Positions 22,496-35,225 of a DNA stretch of 64,000 nucleotides are shown piece by piece. The notes beneath the pieces are model-generated. The model saw nothing but the letters and a program-made list of their open reading frames with translations, had not been told where the DNA came from and ran no database searches. How positions within the stretch are numbered: the first letter of the stretch is position 1; every line of letters starts with the position of its first letter. The translations under genes and the position numbers were made by a program. This stretch comes from Shinisaurus crocodilurus (taxonomy: Eukaryota > Chordata > Lepidosauria > Squamata > Shinisauridae), in NCBI GenBank assembly GCA_021292165.1, contig JAHFWL010000296.1, forward strand, positions 620,001-684,000, given 5' to 3'.

Positions 22496-22856
22496 CTTTA
22501 TCCATGCATTTTGCACAATGTACCCATTCCTTTCAGAATAATGTGCCCATGGAATTTCACATTCATTCAAACCAGTCATTTATTCTTTCCTCATCGCCTT
22601 CATGGAGTGAGCTTCATGATCTTTCTGTATCGTTACACCCTGTTTTTAGTACATCGAGTCTTCTGCTTAAAGCATGGGCAGTTAAGAACATACACCAAAA
22701 TGTAAACGGAGCTTAATTGATCAGTACAATAATCCATTCAGTCCTGCATTTCCCCCACCCCCGAAGTCATGAGACAGACGTTGACTCGCACAAGCAGAGC
22801 ACAACATTAATAGCAGTCGGCTAACTCTGCCCACCCCTCCAAACTATGAAATAGAT
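22496..22856. other. Unassigned segment
   Basis: No element or gene is recognised between the CR1 and the SINE. Confidence 0.5.
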
Positions 22857-23107
22857 ATCGAGAGCTGGTGTGGCGTAGTGGTGAGAGTGTTGGATGGGAC
22901 TCAGGAGATCCGGGTTCTAGTCCCCGCTCGGCCATGAAACTCACTGGGTGACTTTGGGCCAGTCACGGACTCTCAGCCTAACCTACCTCTCAGGGTTGTT
23001 GTGGGGATAAAATGGAGAGGAGCAGGAGGATTTATGTAAGCCGCCTTGAGTTCCTTGTAGGAAAAAAGCCAGGGTATAAATGTAAATGTAATAAATAAAT
23101 AAATAAT
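22857..23107 (+). repeat. tRNA-derived SINE, squamate type
   Basis: The head has a Pol III A box ('tggcgtagtgg') and B box ('gggttctagtcc'). Then come 'cactgggtgactttgggcca', 'ctaacctacctctcaggg', 'tgtaagccgccttgagttcc' and an AAATAAAT tail. Reversed relatives lie at 46384-46648, 45605-45795 and 62640-62850. It is a retroposed copy, not a tRNA gene. Confidence 0.85.
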
Positions 23108-23189
23108 ATCATAGGCCAGGTTTCTGAAGCACCCCTGTGAAGCTAGAAATGAGCATCCACCTCTAGAATGCAAGCAGAGAACCAAGTTA

Positions 23190-23515
23190 CAAGAACAGAT
23201 GAAAAACCCTGCCAGACCAGACCCAAGGGCTAACCAGTTCAGCATCCTGTTTCTCACAGTGGCCAACCAGATCCTATGAGAAGCCCTCAAGAAGGTAATG
23301 AGGACAATACTTAGGTCTCTCCCACTGTTGTCCTCCAGGAAGTGGCATTCAAAGGCATACTGCCTCTCAGCCTTATCCTAGTATATAGCCATCATGCCTA
23401 GTAGCCAGGGAATAGCTGTATCTTTCATGAATTTTCTGAACCCACCCATTGAAGCTTTCTACGTTGGTAGCCACATCCCATGGTAGAAAATTCCATAATT
23501 TAACTGTGCCATGGG
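23190..23515 (-). mobile_element. CR1-like 3' end (minus strand)
   Basis: Reads on the plus strand as a reversed LINE tail: 'cctgccagaccagacccaag', 'ccaaccagatcctatgagaa', 'gaattttctgaacccaccc', 'gaaaattccataatttaact'. No ORF remains. Confidence 0.65.
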
Positions 23516-23699
23516 TTCCCCACATTTTGGGGCTCATCACTCGAGTGCTGTTGGTGCCACCAGAAAATGGCTGTTGTGGACCTTGGCCAGCCGCAAAATG
23601 TCCGTCGTAGGGTGCGTGGTTGATCACGAAAGGCTAAACAAAATAAACGTTGTATCCAGTAAATAGAAAGTGGTCCCAGGGTATGGTCTGAAGGCACAT

Positions 23700-23855
23700 G
23701 AGGCAGCCACCATGCTGAATGAAGCTAAGCAGGTCTGGGTCTGGTCAGTGCTTGGAGGGGAGACCACCTGGGAACCGCATGTAGCCACCTTGAGTCCCAC
23801 AATGGAAGAAAGGTGGGATGTAAATGTAAAAAAATGAATAATAAAATAGAAATAA
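23700..23855 (+). repeat. 5S rRNA-like SINE
   Basis: Contains 'gaagctaagcaggtctgggt' and 'cagtgcttggaggggagacc' then 'acctgggaa', matching the internal control region of 5S rRNA. It is followed by a SINE-like 'gccaccttgagtcc...' body and an A-rich tail. The 5S half is incomplete at the 5' side, so it is not a functional 5S gene. Confidence 0.7.
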
Positions 23856-24190
23856 AGCAGCTCTTCATGAATTTACATGATTTAAAGCACTGCCCCCCAC
23901 ACATACACTATTATTCTTTAGTATGTGTTGTGTAGACACCAATGGAAACTTAATTTGACAGTGGTTTGGGCAGGCAGATTTGTGTAAAATATCATGAAGA
24001 TTCAAAGTATAAATTTTAATTCTGCTGGAGCTTACTTCTATGGAGACAGCATGGAAAGCAAAGTGTGTGTTTGGGGGAAGTGAGGGGTATGCGTGTGTGT
24101 GTGTTTGCGTGTTGTGCTGTTGGGGGTGTGCTTCCCCCACTCTGTACATCTGTATGTGTGCATGCTTTCTATTGCTATGCTTTTCTGTTT

Positions 24191-24226
<36 letters not shown>

Positions 24227-24736
24227 CTTTCTATCCATGTTTGTGTGAATGCATATGTGGGTGTTTTCTGTGCATGTATGTCTGTGGAGTGATTTCTGTC
24301 TGTCTCCCTGTGTCACTGGGGTGTGTGTGCTTTGATCTGGTTTCCCTCCTTTCCCTCCTAAACATAGGATAGTTCAGATTCTGAGCTCTGAGTTCAGAGA
24401 AAGCATGCCAACCTCGGAGCTGGAAATCAGAGCTCCAATACCACTCCCGTACCCCCTCTCACCCACTGCAGAAAGAACCACAATGTCTGCTGTCTGAGGT
24501 TGAGAAAGCAACCTTGGGGAAGGGGGCATTTTGGCAGGTGGGAATGGAAGGAGGATGGGGTGGCCAGGATAGGAGCCACTCCTGAAGCCACTCCAACCTC
24601 CTTCCCTCCGCCTCTGAGATGCTGTCACTAGAAAACATCTGTCTTCTGAAAATGCAGACCGGGAGGAATGGGAAGGAAAGTTTGCCTCCACCACTGCTCT
24701 TCCATCTCTACATCGGATGACCATGGGGGTTATGGT
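23856..24736. other. Unassigned segment with TG and CT microsatellites
   Basis: Holds TG-rich stretches (about 24064-24120) and a (CT)n run at 24196-24222. The minus-strand frame 24374-24724 shows no family motif. Confidence 0.6.
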
Positions 24737-24739
24737 CCT

Positions 24740-26150
24740 CTCTGGATATAAACTTTATAGGAAGGAAAGGGAAGGGCATACTGGAGGAGGTGTTCCTCTG
24801 TACATAAAAGAAGGCATCATGTCCAGCAGGCTTGAAAACCTAAAAGGGGCTCTGGGTCACAATACCTAGCTCCAACACTAATTTAGTACTAGGATCATGC
24901 TATCATCCCCACACCAGAATACTCAGCAGGATCTTGAGATGGAAAACAAGATCAGGGAGGCCTCCAGATGAGGGTGTTCTGTAATAATGAGTGACTTCAG
25001 TTACCCCCAGATTAATTGGATAAATGCATGTCCCAGTTAGAACAAAGAGCTTAAATTTCTTGATGTCCTAAATGACTGTGCCCTAGAACACTTGGTCCTG
25101 GAACCGACCAGGACAGAGGCAAGCCTGGATTTAATCCTAAGTGTTGTTGCCTCAGATCTAGTATGAGATACAAATGTTGTTGAACCAACTGGTAATGGTG
25201 ACCACAGTGTTATCAGATTTAATATATATGTAAGTGGAAGATTGCAAAAGAAGTCCAACACAATCACATTTGACTTCAAAAGAGAACACCTCTCTAAAAT
25301 GAGGGAACTGGTAAAAATGAGGTTGAAAGCAGGAATCAATCCCTTCAAAATGCTTGGAGATTACTCAAAACCACAATAACAGAATCTCAGATAGAATGTA
25401 TACCACAGATCAGGAAAGGTAGTGTAGCAACAGGTCCAAGAGGTCACCAGCATGGTTAACGAGCAGTCTCAAGGAAGCTATTAGAGATAAGGCTTCCTTC
25501 AGAAAATGGATGTCTTGCCTAAGTGAGGAAAACAAAAGGGAGCACAAGGTTGCAGAAAAGGGCAACCAAAATGATCAAGGGGCTGGAGCAACTCCCCTAT
25601 GAGGAAAGGTTACAGCAGCTGGGATTGTTTAGCCTGGAAAACAGGTGAGTAAGGGGATACATGATAGAGGTGTACAAAATGATGCATGGTGTGGAGAAAG
25701 TGGACAGGGAGACATTTTCTCCCTCTGTAATAATACTAGAACCCAATGGGGTCATCCCATGAAGCTGATTGGTGGGAGATTCAGGGCAGATAAAAGGAAG
25801 TACTTCTTCACACAATGCATAGTTAAACTCAGATGTAGTGATGGCCCCCAATCTGAAGGGCTTTAAAGAGAGATCGAACAAATTCCTGGAGGAGAAGGCT
25901 ATCAATGGCTACTGCTCCTGATTGGCTATATGCTACCTCCAGTATCAGAGACAATATGCCAGTATGCACCAGCTGCTGGGGAACATGGTCGGGGTGCTGC
26001 TGTCCTGCTCCTGTCCTGCTTGTGCGATCCTGTGGGCAACTGGTTGGCCACTGTGTGGACAGAATGCTGTTCTAGATGGAGACCCTTGCCCTGATTCAGC
26101 ATGGCTCTTCTTGTGTTTTTTTCAGTGTGGGCCTCCTCCGTCCGGGTTCA
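24740..26150 (+). mobile_element. Degenerate CR1-like LINE, endonuclease joined to 3' end
   Basis: The first half reads an endonuclease with many breaks ('GGGVPLYIKEGIMSS', 'IMSDFSYPQINW', 'EASLDLILS'). From about 25540 it jumps to the RT C-terminus and 3' region ('[15 protein letters not shown]'-like frame, then 'tatatgctacctccagtatc' and 'gattcagcatggctcttctt'). The central RT is missing, so an internal deletion is implied. Confidence 0.75.
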
Positions 26151-26179
26151 GATGCTCATGCTCATCTCAGTAGGATTGT

Positions 26180-27030
26180 ACTCTTATGGACAGCGAAAGA
26201 GAACTAACCAATTTTGAAAAGATAGTTCTGACTAGAGAAGCTATAGAAGGTAATGTTTCAACAAGAGGCACAACAAAGGCTTTATATACGATGTTACAAA
26301 AAGAAGAGCATAAAGATTCTCTTAAAGTGTTATGGGATAATAAATTTGATGAGGAAATATCGAAACAAAGTTGGAAAAATATTTGGGATAGACGTATTGT
26401 AAGAATTATGTCAACTAGGATAAAAGAGAACTTTTATAAAGTGGTATGGAGATGGTATTTAACTCCAGTAAGATTAAATCGGATAGATAAAAATTGCTCC
26501 GCATTGTGTTGGAGAGGATGTAATGTAAAAGGTACGTATGCCCACATGTGGTGGAGCTGTAAAAATGTTCTGGAATTTTGGCAGAAAGTATTTGCAGAAA
26601 TATCAGAAATAATTGGAATGGAATTAGAAGTCTGCCCAAAATTAGCATTGTTAACAATTACAGAAAAGTTAGTTTGTTTAAAAAATACAAAAGAATTGAT
26701 TGTGAATTTGTTAACAGCAGCAAAATTAATGATAGCTAGGAATTGGAAGGTTCAACATGTGTTTTCAATTAATGAATGGTATACAGAGGTATGAGATATC
26801 GCGTTAAATAATAAATTAACTTGTAATATTAAGTGTCAAAAAGGACAATTGGAGAAAGACACCTTTGTGAACATTTGGGGCAAATTTTTGGATTATGTGT
26901 TGGTAAAGGGGAGGGGGAACAAACCTTGTCAAGATTTGTTATATTTTTGGAATATAGAATAATATCTTGTATATATACAAAAAAAAAAAAAAAGAAAGAA
27001 AGAAAGAAAGAAAAGAAAAGAAAGGGAAGA
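26180..27030 (+). mobile_element. L1 LINE ORF2 C-terminus and 3' end
   Basis: The frame 26186-26794 has the L1 C-terminal features 'FYKVVWRWYLTPVRL', a Cys/His cluster ('CWRGCNVKGTYAHMWWSC') and 'WQKVFAEI'. A TGA interrupts the frame at 26792-26794, after which the same frame continues to about 26962 before a poly-A/GAAA tail (26980-27025). It is 5' truncated. Confidence 0.85.
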
Positions 27031-27074
27031 AACCCTCCCAATATCAGGCCCAACTTCTTGTTGTTCAAAGATGA

Positions 27075-27450
27075 ATAGACCTAGATCTACAGCATCTGAG
27101 AACTGCTTCTAATACATCTTGCTCTCTCCATTACTCTTTATTAACTGTAATAATTGTAATAACTAAGGTGTCACTGCAGCCCCATACCTGTATACACTAA
27201 CTATTCCAAAGTACAGAAGAGCATTTACTCTTGCTCTCTTTAACGTGCTGCCATCAGCACTATTAAAAGGACAATTTAATAAGATTCCCATTAATAAACG
27301 GATACGGTATGTCCATGTGCTGCTAAAGTAATAGAATCGGTTGAACATGTCCTCCTACATTGTATTTTTTATAAGGAATGCAGAAAGAAGTTAATTTCCC
27401 CACTATTAACAGACTTTTCTGGAAGTAATCCTAACACCCTGGTATCAGTT
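27075..27450 (+). mobile_element. LINE ORF C-terminal remnant
   Basis: One plus-strand frame with breaks reads 'VEHVLLHCIFYKECRKKL', the C-terminal Cys/His region found downstream of RT in several LINEs. It could be the tail of the family seen at 43604-44834. The link is not proven. Confidence 0.5.
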
Positions 27451-27484
27451 TGTTTAAGGGGTGTATCTTTTTATGTCACTGGAA

Positions 27485-29906
27485 GGGTTCCCAGCCACTT
27501 CACGCGATTTGGAAGCTATACTTCTACTAATGCAGCCCAAAATAGCATTTGCCTTCTTTGCAGCCACATCGCATTGCTGGCTCATATTCAGTTTGTGATC
27601 TACCACAATTCCAAGATCCTTCTCACTTGTGATATTGTTGAGCCAAGTGTCCCCCATTCTGTAACTCTGCATTTGGTTTCCTCTCCCTAGGTGCAGCACT
27701 TGGCATTTATCCCTATTAAATTTCATTCTGTTCTTTTCGGCCCAGCGCTCCAGCCTATCAAGATCTCTTTGAATTTTGTTTCTGTCTTCCAGAGTATTAG
27801 CTGTTCCACCCAACTTTGTGTCATCTGCAAATTTGATAAGCATTCCCTGCACCTCCTCATCTAAGACATTAATAAAAATCTTGAAGAGCAGTGGGCCCAG
27901 GACTGAGCCCTGTGGTACCCCGCTCGTTACCTCTCCCCAGTTTGAGAAGGAACCATTGATAAGCACTCTTTGAGTCCGATTCTGTAGCCAATTGTGGATC
28001 CACCTGATAGCTGTTCCATCTAGCCCACTTTTAGCTAGCTTGCTAATCAGGATATCATGAGGCACTTTGTCGAAAGCTTTGCTGAAGTCCAGATATATGA
28101 TGTCCACCGCATTCCCACAGTCCACAAGGGAGGTTACCCGATCAAAAAATGAGATCAGATTAGTCTGGCAGGATTTGTCCTTGACAAATCCATGCTGGCT
28201 TCTAATAATCACTGCATTGTTTTCAAGGTGCTAGCAGACTGACGTCTTTATAATCTGCTCCAAAATTTTCCCAGGGATTGATGTCAGACTGACTGGCCCA
28301 TAGTTCTCAGGTTCCTCCTCCTTGCCCTTTTTGAAGATGGGAACAACATTTGCCCTCCTCCAGTCATCTGGCACTTCACCTGTCCTCCATGATTTCTCAA
28401 AGATGATAGACAGTGGTTCTGAGAGTTCTTCTGCCAGTTCCTTTATTACTCTAGGATGCAGCTCGTCGGGCCCTGGAGTTTTAAACTCATTCAGAGTAAT
28501 CAGGTGCTCCATGACCATTTGCCTATCAACCGCAAGCTGCAATCCTGCCCTAGTGCCCCTTCAGTCAGCACTTCAGGTTTGCCAGGGGGGGTCATAGACC
28601 CTCTTTTGGGAGAAGATCGAGCCGAAGTAGGAATTGGACATTTCTGCCTTTTCTTTGTCTTCTGTTATCAATTTGCCATCCTCATTGCATAGTTGAACCA
28701 CCATTTCTTTCCTCTGTCTTTTACTATGCATGTATCGGAAGACAGCTTTTTTGTTGTTTTTAGCATCCCTTGCTAACCTTAGCTCATTCTCAGCTTTAGC
28801 CTTCCTGACACTATTCCTGCAGTTCTGTGCTACCTGCCTGTACTCTTCCCTTGTAGCCTGTCCTTCCTTCCACTTCCTATAAGTGTCCTTTTTTGTTTTC
28901 AGGTCATCTTTGAGTTTATTGTGAAGCCACATTGGCTTCTTCTGTTGCCCTCCGCCAATTTTCCTTGTGGGAATTGTTTGCCATTGTGCCTTAAGAATTT
29001 CCTTTTTAAAAAACTCCAACCCATCCTGGGATCCTTTTCTCATTAGAGTCTCTTGCCATGGGACCTTACTTATAATTGTTCTGAGTTTGTTAAAATTGGC
29101 TTTCCTAAAATCCAGGGTACACATTTGGCTACACTCAGCTTTTGCTTCCTTTAGAATCAGGAACTCAAGTATAACATGGTCACTTCCCCCCAGAGTTCCC
29201 GAAATTGCCACTTTATCCACTAACTCATCTCTGTTGTTTAGAATCAGGTCAAGGATAGCCGATCCTCTAGTTCCTTCCTCCACTTTCTGTAGGAGGAAGT
29301 TATCAGCAACACAGGTCAGGAATTTCTTGGAGGGGCCATGTTTGGCAGAATTTGTCTCCCAACAGATATCGGGGAAATTGAAGTCACCCATACTAGCACA
29401 TCATGCCTCCTTGAAACATTTGCAATTTGCTTTTCAAAAGTTTCATCCTCGTCTTCTCCTTGATTGGGTGGTTGGTAGTAGACTCCAACCGCCATGTTTG
29501 TCTTATTCTTTGTCCCCTTTATTTTAACCCAGAAGCTCTCAATGGGGCTGCCAAGCTCCTCTTCCTGTATCTCTGTGCAGAGATAAGTATCTTTAACATA
29601 CAGCGCAACTCCACCTCCCTTTCTGTTGCTTCTGTTCTTTTTGAACAAGTTATACCCTTTAATTGCTGTATTCCAGCCATGGGAGTCATCCCACCAGGTT
29701 TCAGTTATCCCTATCAAGTCGTATTTGCCCTCATGTATCAAGAGTTCAAATCCGTCCTGTTTGTTGCCCATACTCTGGGCATTAGTATAGAGACATCGAA
29801 GACTATGTGCTTTATAGTCCGACTTTTTCTCTCCATTTTGTGATAAACTATCATTGGGCACCGCTGGAGCTGTTCTCTCCGTTGTGGCACAGAGGCCTTC
29901 TTCCAT
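27485..29906 (-). mobile_element. CR1 LINE with endonuclease and RT, minus strand
   Basis: Minus-strand frames in order are 29316-29906 (APE endonuclease: 'LYTNAQSMGNK', 'LIGITETWW', 'GGGVALYVKD'), 28573-29391 (start 'MGDFNFPDICWE', rest of the EN and linker), 28231-28542 (RT fingers: 'TPGPDELHPRVIKEL') and 27454-28212 (RT palm: 'YLDFSKAFDKVP', 'GVPQGSVLGPLLF', 'IKFADDTKLGG', intact catalytic Asp pair). It has three frame breaks, so it is inactive, but it is the best-kept CR1 here. The RT C-terminus and CR1 3' tail are missing; sequence changes at about 27485. No ORF1 is seen to the right. Confidence 0.9.
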
Positions 29907-29909
29907 TGT

Positions 29910-30375
29910 TACCCCAAGTAAATGAAGATGACCTTCCCATTATCAGGGGGAAAGTATGTGCTAGAGGGTCTTCATTAGGGACAGGTGAGAATTTCATTTC
30001 CATTTGGTTTGATAAAGAAATTACCGAAATTTAAAACTTCTCAATTTTCAGGACAAAAAGTATTTGAGATTTTAATGCAGGAGAAACTGAAACCAATACA
30101 TTCATACCTCCAGGTGCAGAACTTTGAGTGCTTACATCTTATAAGATTTGGCTTAAATCCCTGTGTATTCATAAGATGTTAGTGCATTTACAAAGTTGCT
30201 ACCTCTTTTTCTTTCTTTCTTTCTTTCTTTGACAGGTACAACATGGTTATCTCCATCTTGGGAACACTTGTACCTATTGAAATTGGTTACTGCAGTGATG
30301 TGAGAGTCTTGTTTCAGTTTGTTTGTCACAAACGGAACCTGCCAAGGTTTAGAAGGAGAGGTGCACGGGCTAGGG
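29910..30375. other. Unassigned segment
   Basis: Upstream of the CR1 and up to the MITE nothing is recognised apart from a CTTT run near 30206-30232. Confidence 0.5.
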
Positions 30376-30633
30376 CAGGGCTTCTCAACCAGGGGGGAAT
30401 TCCCCTCAAGGGGGGAAGTTTAGGGTTTCGGGGGAGGAATTGGGACCACAAACTCAAACTGTTGGAATACTGATCTTTCTACAAATCGCAATTCTACAGA
30501 TTGTACATAATGTACAGCACATCACACCTTATTGTATGGCACAGATTAAGTCAAACAATCTTGGAAAGGGGGGAATGTCATTCTGACATATGGTGAAAAG
30601 GATGCAAGGGTTAAAAAAGGTTGAGAACCACTG
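30376..30633. mobile_element. hAT-type MITE (258 bp)
   Basis: The ends are CAGGGCTTCTCAACC and, reversed, CAGTGGTTCTCAACC. The flanks are GGCTAGGG (30368-30375) and GGTTAGGG (30634-30641), an 8-bp duplication with one mismatch. It has no coding capacity. Confidence 0.85.
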
Positions 30634-30753
30634 GGTTAGGGAGTTATGAGCCTATGAAATCCAGTTGACAGCTTTTTCATAGTGCAGTGTGGTGGCATTG
30701 GGAAGAAAAGCAAGTGAGAAAGTCACAACAGTGCCTATTTATGATGGGCAAAG

Positions 30754-31115
30754 TGTTGGGTTTAGTGTGGTGTGCAGAAGTGAATGGAGTGCAAAACATC
30801 TCCTGACTTAGATTCAAGGTGACTATACGTCATGGTCTGATAACAAGTTTGCAAGTCAACAAGTTATGTAATTATTGCGTAACCGTTGTATAACCCTCCT
30901 ATTGTTTATAGTTAAATACTATAAAGTAGGGGTGAGCACGGTGATGTGCTAACATCTTAAAGAACCTCTCTTCTGCGTGTGACACGCCTTAATCTCGTAA
31001 GAGTCTTACAATTGAATAAACACTTTACTATCAATACATTGCTTTCGCTTTCTTCCTTCCGTGCGTAATACTAAGAGTTAAGCGGGCAAAGCTTTTACTC
31101 TGGTTTACTCTAACA
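30754..31115 (+). repeat. Copia 5' LTR
   Basis: Starts TG and ends CA. It carries a TATA-like TATAAAG at 30920-30926 and an AATAAA at 31015-31020. It differs from the 3' LTR near 30771, 30937, 30945 and by a one-base indel near 30952. Confidence 0.95.
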
Positions 31116-31263
31116 TCGGTTATGTGCCCAGGATAGGATAAGAAAAGCAATGTTTATAGTGAATGTTTATGATTGCTGAATGCTGTTTGTGCAGTTTGGA
31201 ATGCTAGAGCTTTGATAACAGCGGCTCGGATTACAGCACTTCTTTGACTGAAAGTACAGCAGA

Positions 31264-34200
31264 ATGGCAGAAGAACACAAAGACAGAGGCTTCACTTTTC
31301 CACAGCTGACAGATCATAATTTCTCAATATGGTCTCAGCGTATGGAAGCACAGCTTCGCATGGACAATATATGGCATGCTGTAACAGATGATCCACCAGC
31401 GCAAATGACGGCTGCATGGACAACTGCTAATCAAAAAGCAAGTGCTCTAATAACTATGGGTGTCTCTGATGAGCAACTGGTGAATGTTTGAGCACCACGA
31501 ACTGCTAAACTCAAGTGGGAGGCACTACGAGCTATTCATCTCCGGCGGGAGACTGGATCTACAGTTGTTTTCTTTAAGAAGCTATATCGGGCTGAGCTAA
31601 CCAAGGATGGTGACGTATGTGCTCATTTACGGCATCTGAGGTTGCTGCGTGACGAATTGTTATCTCGAGGAGTCGAGATACCGGATTTACAATTCTGTTA
31701 TGTTGTTCTCAGCAGTTTGGATGTTTCCTTTGAAGGCATCGCTTCTCAGCTGGCAGCCATCCCAGCAGCACAGCTGACCGTGGAACTGATTCAGGCGAGG
31801 CTTATGGCGGAAGTGGATCGCCGTGTCGCTGCCAGTTACCATGGAGAGGAACAGAAAGCTGTACCAATCAGCAGGGGCGTGATTTCAGCTGAAGAATCAG
31901 CGGCAGCTTTAAAAGCAAAACGATGCTTTTCTTGTGGGAAAATTGGACATTTTAAAAAAGATTGTAAAAAGAAAAGGAAAGCTGGAAAACAGCAGGGGGC
32001 TTCCAAGCCAACCTCTGGGGCGAAAGCATTGTTGATTGAAACAGGCAAAACAAAGGGAACTTCTTACTTTGTTTTTGACAGCGGCGCTACCCGACACATG
32101 TGCAGAGATAGAAATTTGTTTACAACTTTTACTAAACAAAAGGGGAAGATTCATCTTGCCAATGGTCAGGTATTTGACAGTCATGGTTTTGGAACTGTGT
32201 TTCTTGAGAGTTTGAACACAACAATCAAGAATGTGTTATTTGCCCCTGACTTATCAGAAAATTTACTGAGCATTTCTCAACTGACTAATCAAGGGTTTAT
32301 TGTAAAATTCTCTGTAGCTAAATGTGAAATACTGAAAGATGGGAAAGTATTTTTGTTTGGAAAGCTACAAAATGGTTTGTTTCTTTTATCATACAGGGTT
32401 TGTAATGATGTAGAAGAAATAGAAGGGAGTAAAGTTTCTACTTCAAAGGTCAATGCTCCTATACATGATAATTGCATACATGCTTACCATAGAATGTATT
32501 GTCATTTGAATTTTCAGGCTGTGAAGAAAATGCAGACAATGGTTGAAGGTATGCATTTGCAAAAATGTAATTTTCACATGAAATGTATTTCTTGTGCGCA
32601 ACACAAGGTAAAGCAAGCACCTAAAGGTAAGCAAACTGGGAGACAAGCTGAAAAACCATTTCAGTTTGTTCATGGTGATCTAGTGGGTCCTCTGACAGTT
32701 TCCAGAGGAGGGGCACGCTACTTCATGGTGTTGGTTGATCAATACACGAGATACACGTTTGTTTACATGCTAGCAAATAAAGCTGAAGCATTGGACAGAT
32801 TCCAGGAATATTGTGCTTGGGTAGAAAACAAGCATAATACCCGTATCACCTGTTTTTTTACAGATATGGGAGGGGAGTTCAATTCAGCGCAATTTGACGC
32901 ATTTCTAACTAAACGTGGTATTGAACACATGGTTGCCAGTCCGCGCTCGCCATGGCAAAATGGATTGTGTGAGCGAAAAAAATCAGACACTGTTACATGG
33001 ATTGAAATGTCTTTTAACTGATGCTAATTTGGATGATGTGTTTTGGGCTGAAGCACTGAATTGTTTCAATTATGTACACAATAGAAGTTTCAGTTCTGTG
33101 TTGAATTGTACACCTTATGAGAAGCTGTATAACAAGAAACCTACTGTGAAACACTTCAAGATATTTGGGTCTGATATGTGGGTGCACACACCTCAGAGTC
33201 AGAAGCTAGGAAAAAGAGGCTTGCATGGGATTTTTTCTAGGATATGAGAAAGGTGCATATCGTGTTCTCATGTCTGACACCCAGACTATAAGGTTGTCTA
33301 GAAGTGTTGAGTATAATGCTAATTGGGAAAAGGTTGGGATTTTTCAACCCTATTCTGTAGGCACTACTGATCCTGAGGATTCAGGTTCAGAGTCAGATTC
33401 AGATACAGAATCAGAATACAAAAGCATTAAGAGTACTCCAAGACAGTCAGGTGAATCTGACTCCTCTGATACTGAAACACCACATGGTTCAGAGGATGAA
33501 ACTGAACAGAAACCATTGTTCACCATTGGTGCAAGTTCATTGAAACAGGAAACTGATAGTTCTGATGAGGAAAGGAAAAGGTTGCGTAGATCAAAACGTC
33601 CTACAAAACAACCTGTGAGATATCAGGATGAATTTGCAGGAAAAGCCATTTTTGAACCTCAGAGTTACAAGGAGGTAGAGAAATTATCTGCTAAGGAAGC
33701 TACACCATGGCTTCAGGCTATGCAAGCTGAGTTAAATTCTTTGGATAAGAACAAAACATGGAAGCTGGTAAAGAAACAGCCATCCATGAAAATAATTGAT
33801 AGCAGATGGATTTTTAAAGTGAAAACTGACCACACCGGAAAGGTGGCACGTCACAAAACGAGATTGGTTGCACGTGGTTTTGCGCAAATTGAGGGTTTGG
33901 ATTACCACGAGGTATTTGCACCTACAATTCGCTTTGAAACAATCAGACTGATGTTTAAGATTGCTGCTGAGAGAAATCTGAATATTTCACAATGGATGTT
34001 ACCACAGCATTCTTGTATGGTCAATTGTCTGAGGACATTTACATGCAACCACCGGATGGTGTTGCTGTGAAAAAAGACGTGGTTTGTCATTTACAGAAGT
34101 CTTTATATGGACTTAAACAATCAGCAAGGTGCTGGAATTCTGTTTTAACTCAAACACTGCTGGATTTGGGATTTGCACAGGGAGTGGCAGATCAATGTTT

Positions 34201-35185
34201 GTTTGTTAAACAGGAACAGGGACATAAACTGTATGTACTTTGTTATGTTGATGATTTGCTGTTTTTCTGGGAAGACAAAAAGCAATATGATAAACTGATA
34301 CTGGATTTGAAATCTCATTTTGAATTGAAATTGCTTGGCAATGTGACCAACTATCTCTCAATTGAAGTGGAAAGGGATAAAGAAGGCAGTATTTTGCTTC
34401 ATCAAACCAGGAAAATCATGGATGTGATTGAAAAGCTGCATTTGGAGCATGCTAACTCGGTAGATACTCCAATGGTTGTTGATTTTCAAGCACATGCTGA
34501 TGGAAAACAGTTTGAGAATGCAACACTGTACAGAAGCATATTGGGACAGCTAAGTTTCATTGCACATGCAACAAGGCCTGATATTGCTGTCAGTGTGAAC
34601 CTATTGAGTAGGCAAACTGTTAACCCCACAGAACATGCTTGGAAAGCTCTGAAAAGAGTTGTGCGTTATCTGAAGGGAACATTGCACTTCAGACTACGTT
34701 TCACATCTCAAAACACAGGTGGCTTACAGATTCATGCAGATGCCAGTTTTGGTAGTGATAGTAAGGACAACAAAAGCACCTCTGGAGTTTGTTATTGTTA
34801 TAATAATGCATTGCTTGATTGGGCTTGCAAGAAACAATCTACTGTAAGTTTGAGTTCAACTGAAGCTGAACTGAATGCATTGAATTATGCCATTGTAAAT
34901 CTTGAATGGTTATTGCAATTGTTTAAAGATGTTGGAATTGATGTTGAAAAACCTATCACAGTTTTTCAGGACAACCAAGCCAGTATTGCTATTTTGAAAA
35001 CAGATAGCAATAAACAAAGAACAAAGTATTTGCAGATAAAATTGAGTCATGCAAAGGAATACATCAGAAGTGGTCTGATGCGGGTTCAGTTCCTGGCTGG
35101 TAGAGATATCCCAGCAGATCTCTTGTCAAAGCCAATTGGAAAAGAACAGCACCAAAAGCTGACAAAACTGTTGCTGTTGTATTAG
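31264..35185 (+). pseudogene. Copia gag-pol polyprotein, one stop and three frameshifts
   Basis: One polyprotein is spread over three frames. Gag starts at ATG 31264 and meets TGA at 31489-31491, then reads on in the same frame to 33021. It includes a CCHC knuckle (CX2CX4HX4C, about 31924-31965), the protease Asp-Ser-Gly at about 32077, the integrase HHCC region (about 32470-32610) and the DDE core (for example 'TDMGGEFN'). The frame then shifts within an A run near 32978, again within a T run near 33230, and a third time near 33988. RT has intact motif A Asp and 'YVDD' (about 34243). RNase H has 'HADASFG' and 'DNQASIAI', and the frame ends at TAG 35183-35185. The TGA could be a decayed CGA codon. 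Confidence 0.9.
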
Positions 35186-35215
35186 ATGGATACCACATTC
35201 TACACCTACACTAAA

Positions 35216-35225
35216 CGCAGGGGGA
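35216..35225 (+). promoter_or_regulatory. Copia polypurine tract
   Basis: The CGCAGGGGGA immediately before the 3' LTR is the expected plus-strand primer site of an LTR retrotransposon. Confidence 0.7.

Noticed and set aside
22857..23107. tRNA gene, from clear A and B boxes
   Set aside because: The sequence continues into a SINE body and A-rich tail, and relatives occur at 46384, 45605 and 62640. It is a tRNA-derived SINE.
24374..24724. 116-residue minus-strand frame as a host gene
   Set aside because: No motif, start context, splice signals or duplicate support it.
26186..26794. 202-residue frame as a host gene
   Set aside because: It matches the C-terminal end of L1 ORF2, and a second copy of its distal part lies at 42180-42530 in a dated L1 insertion.
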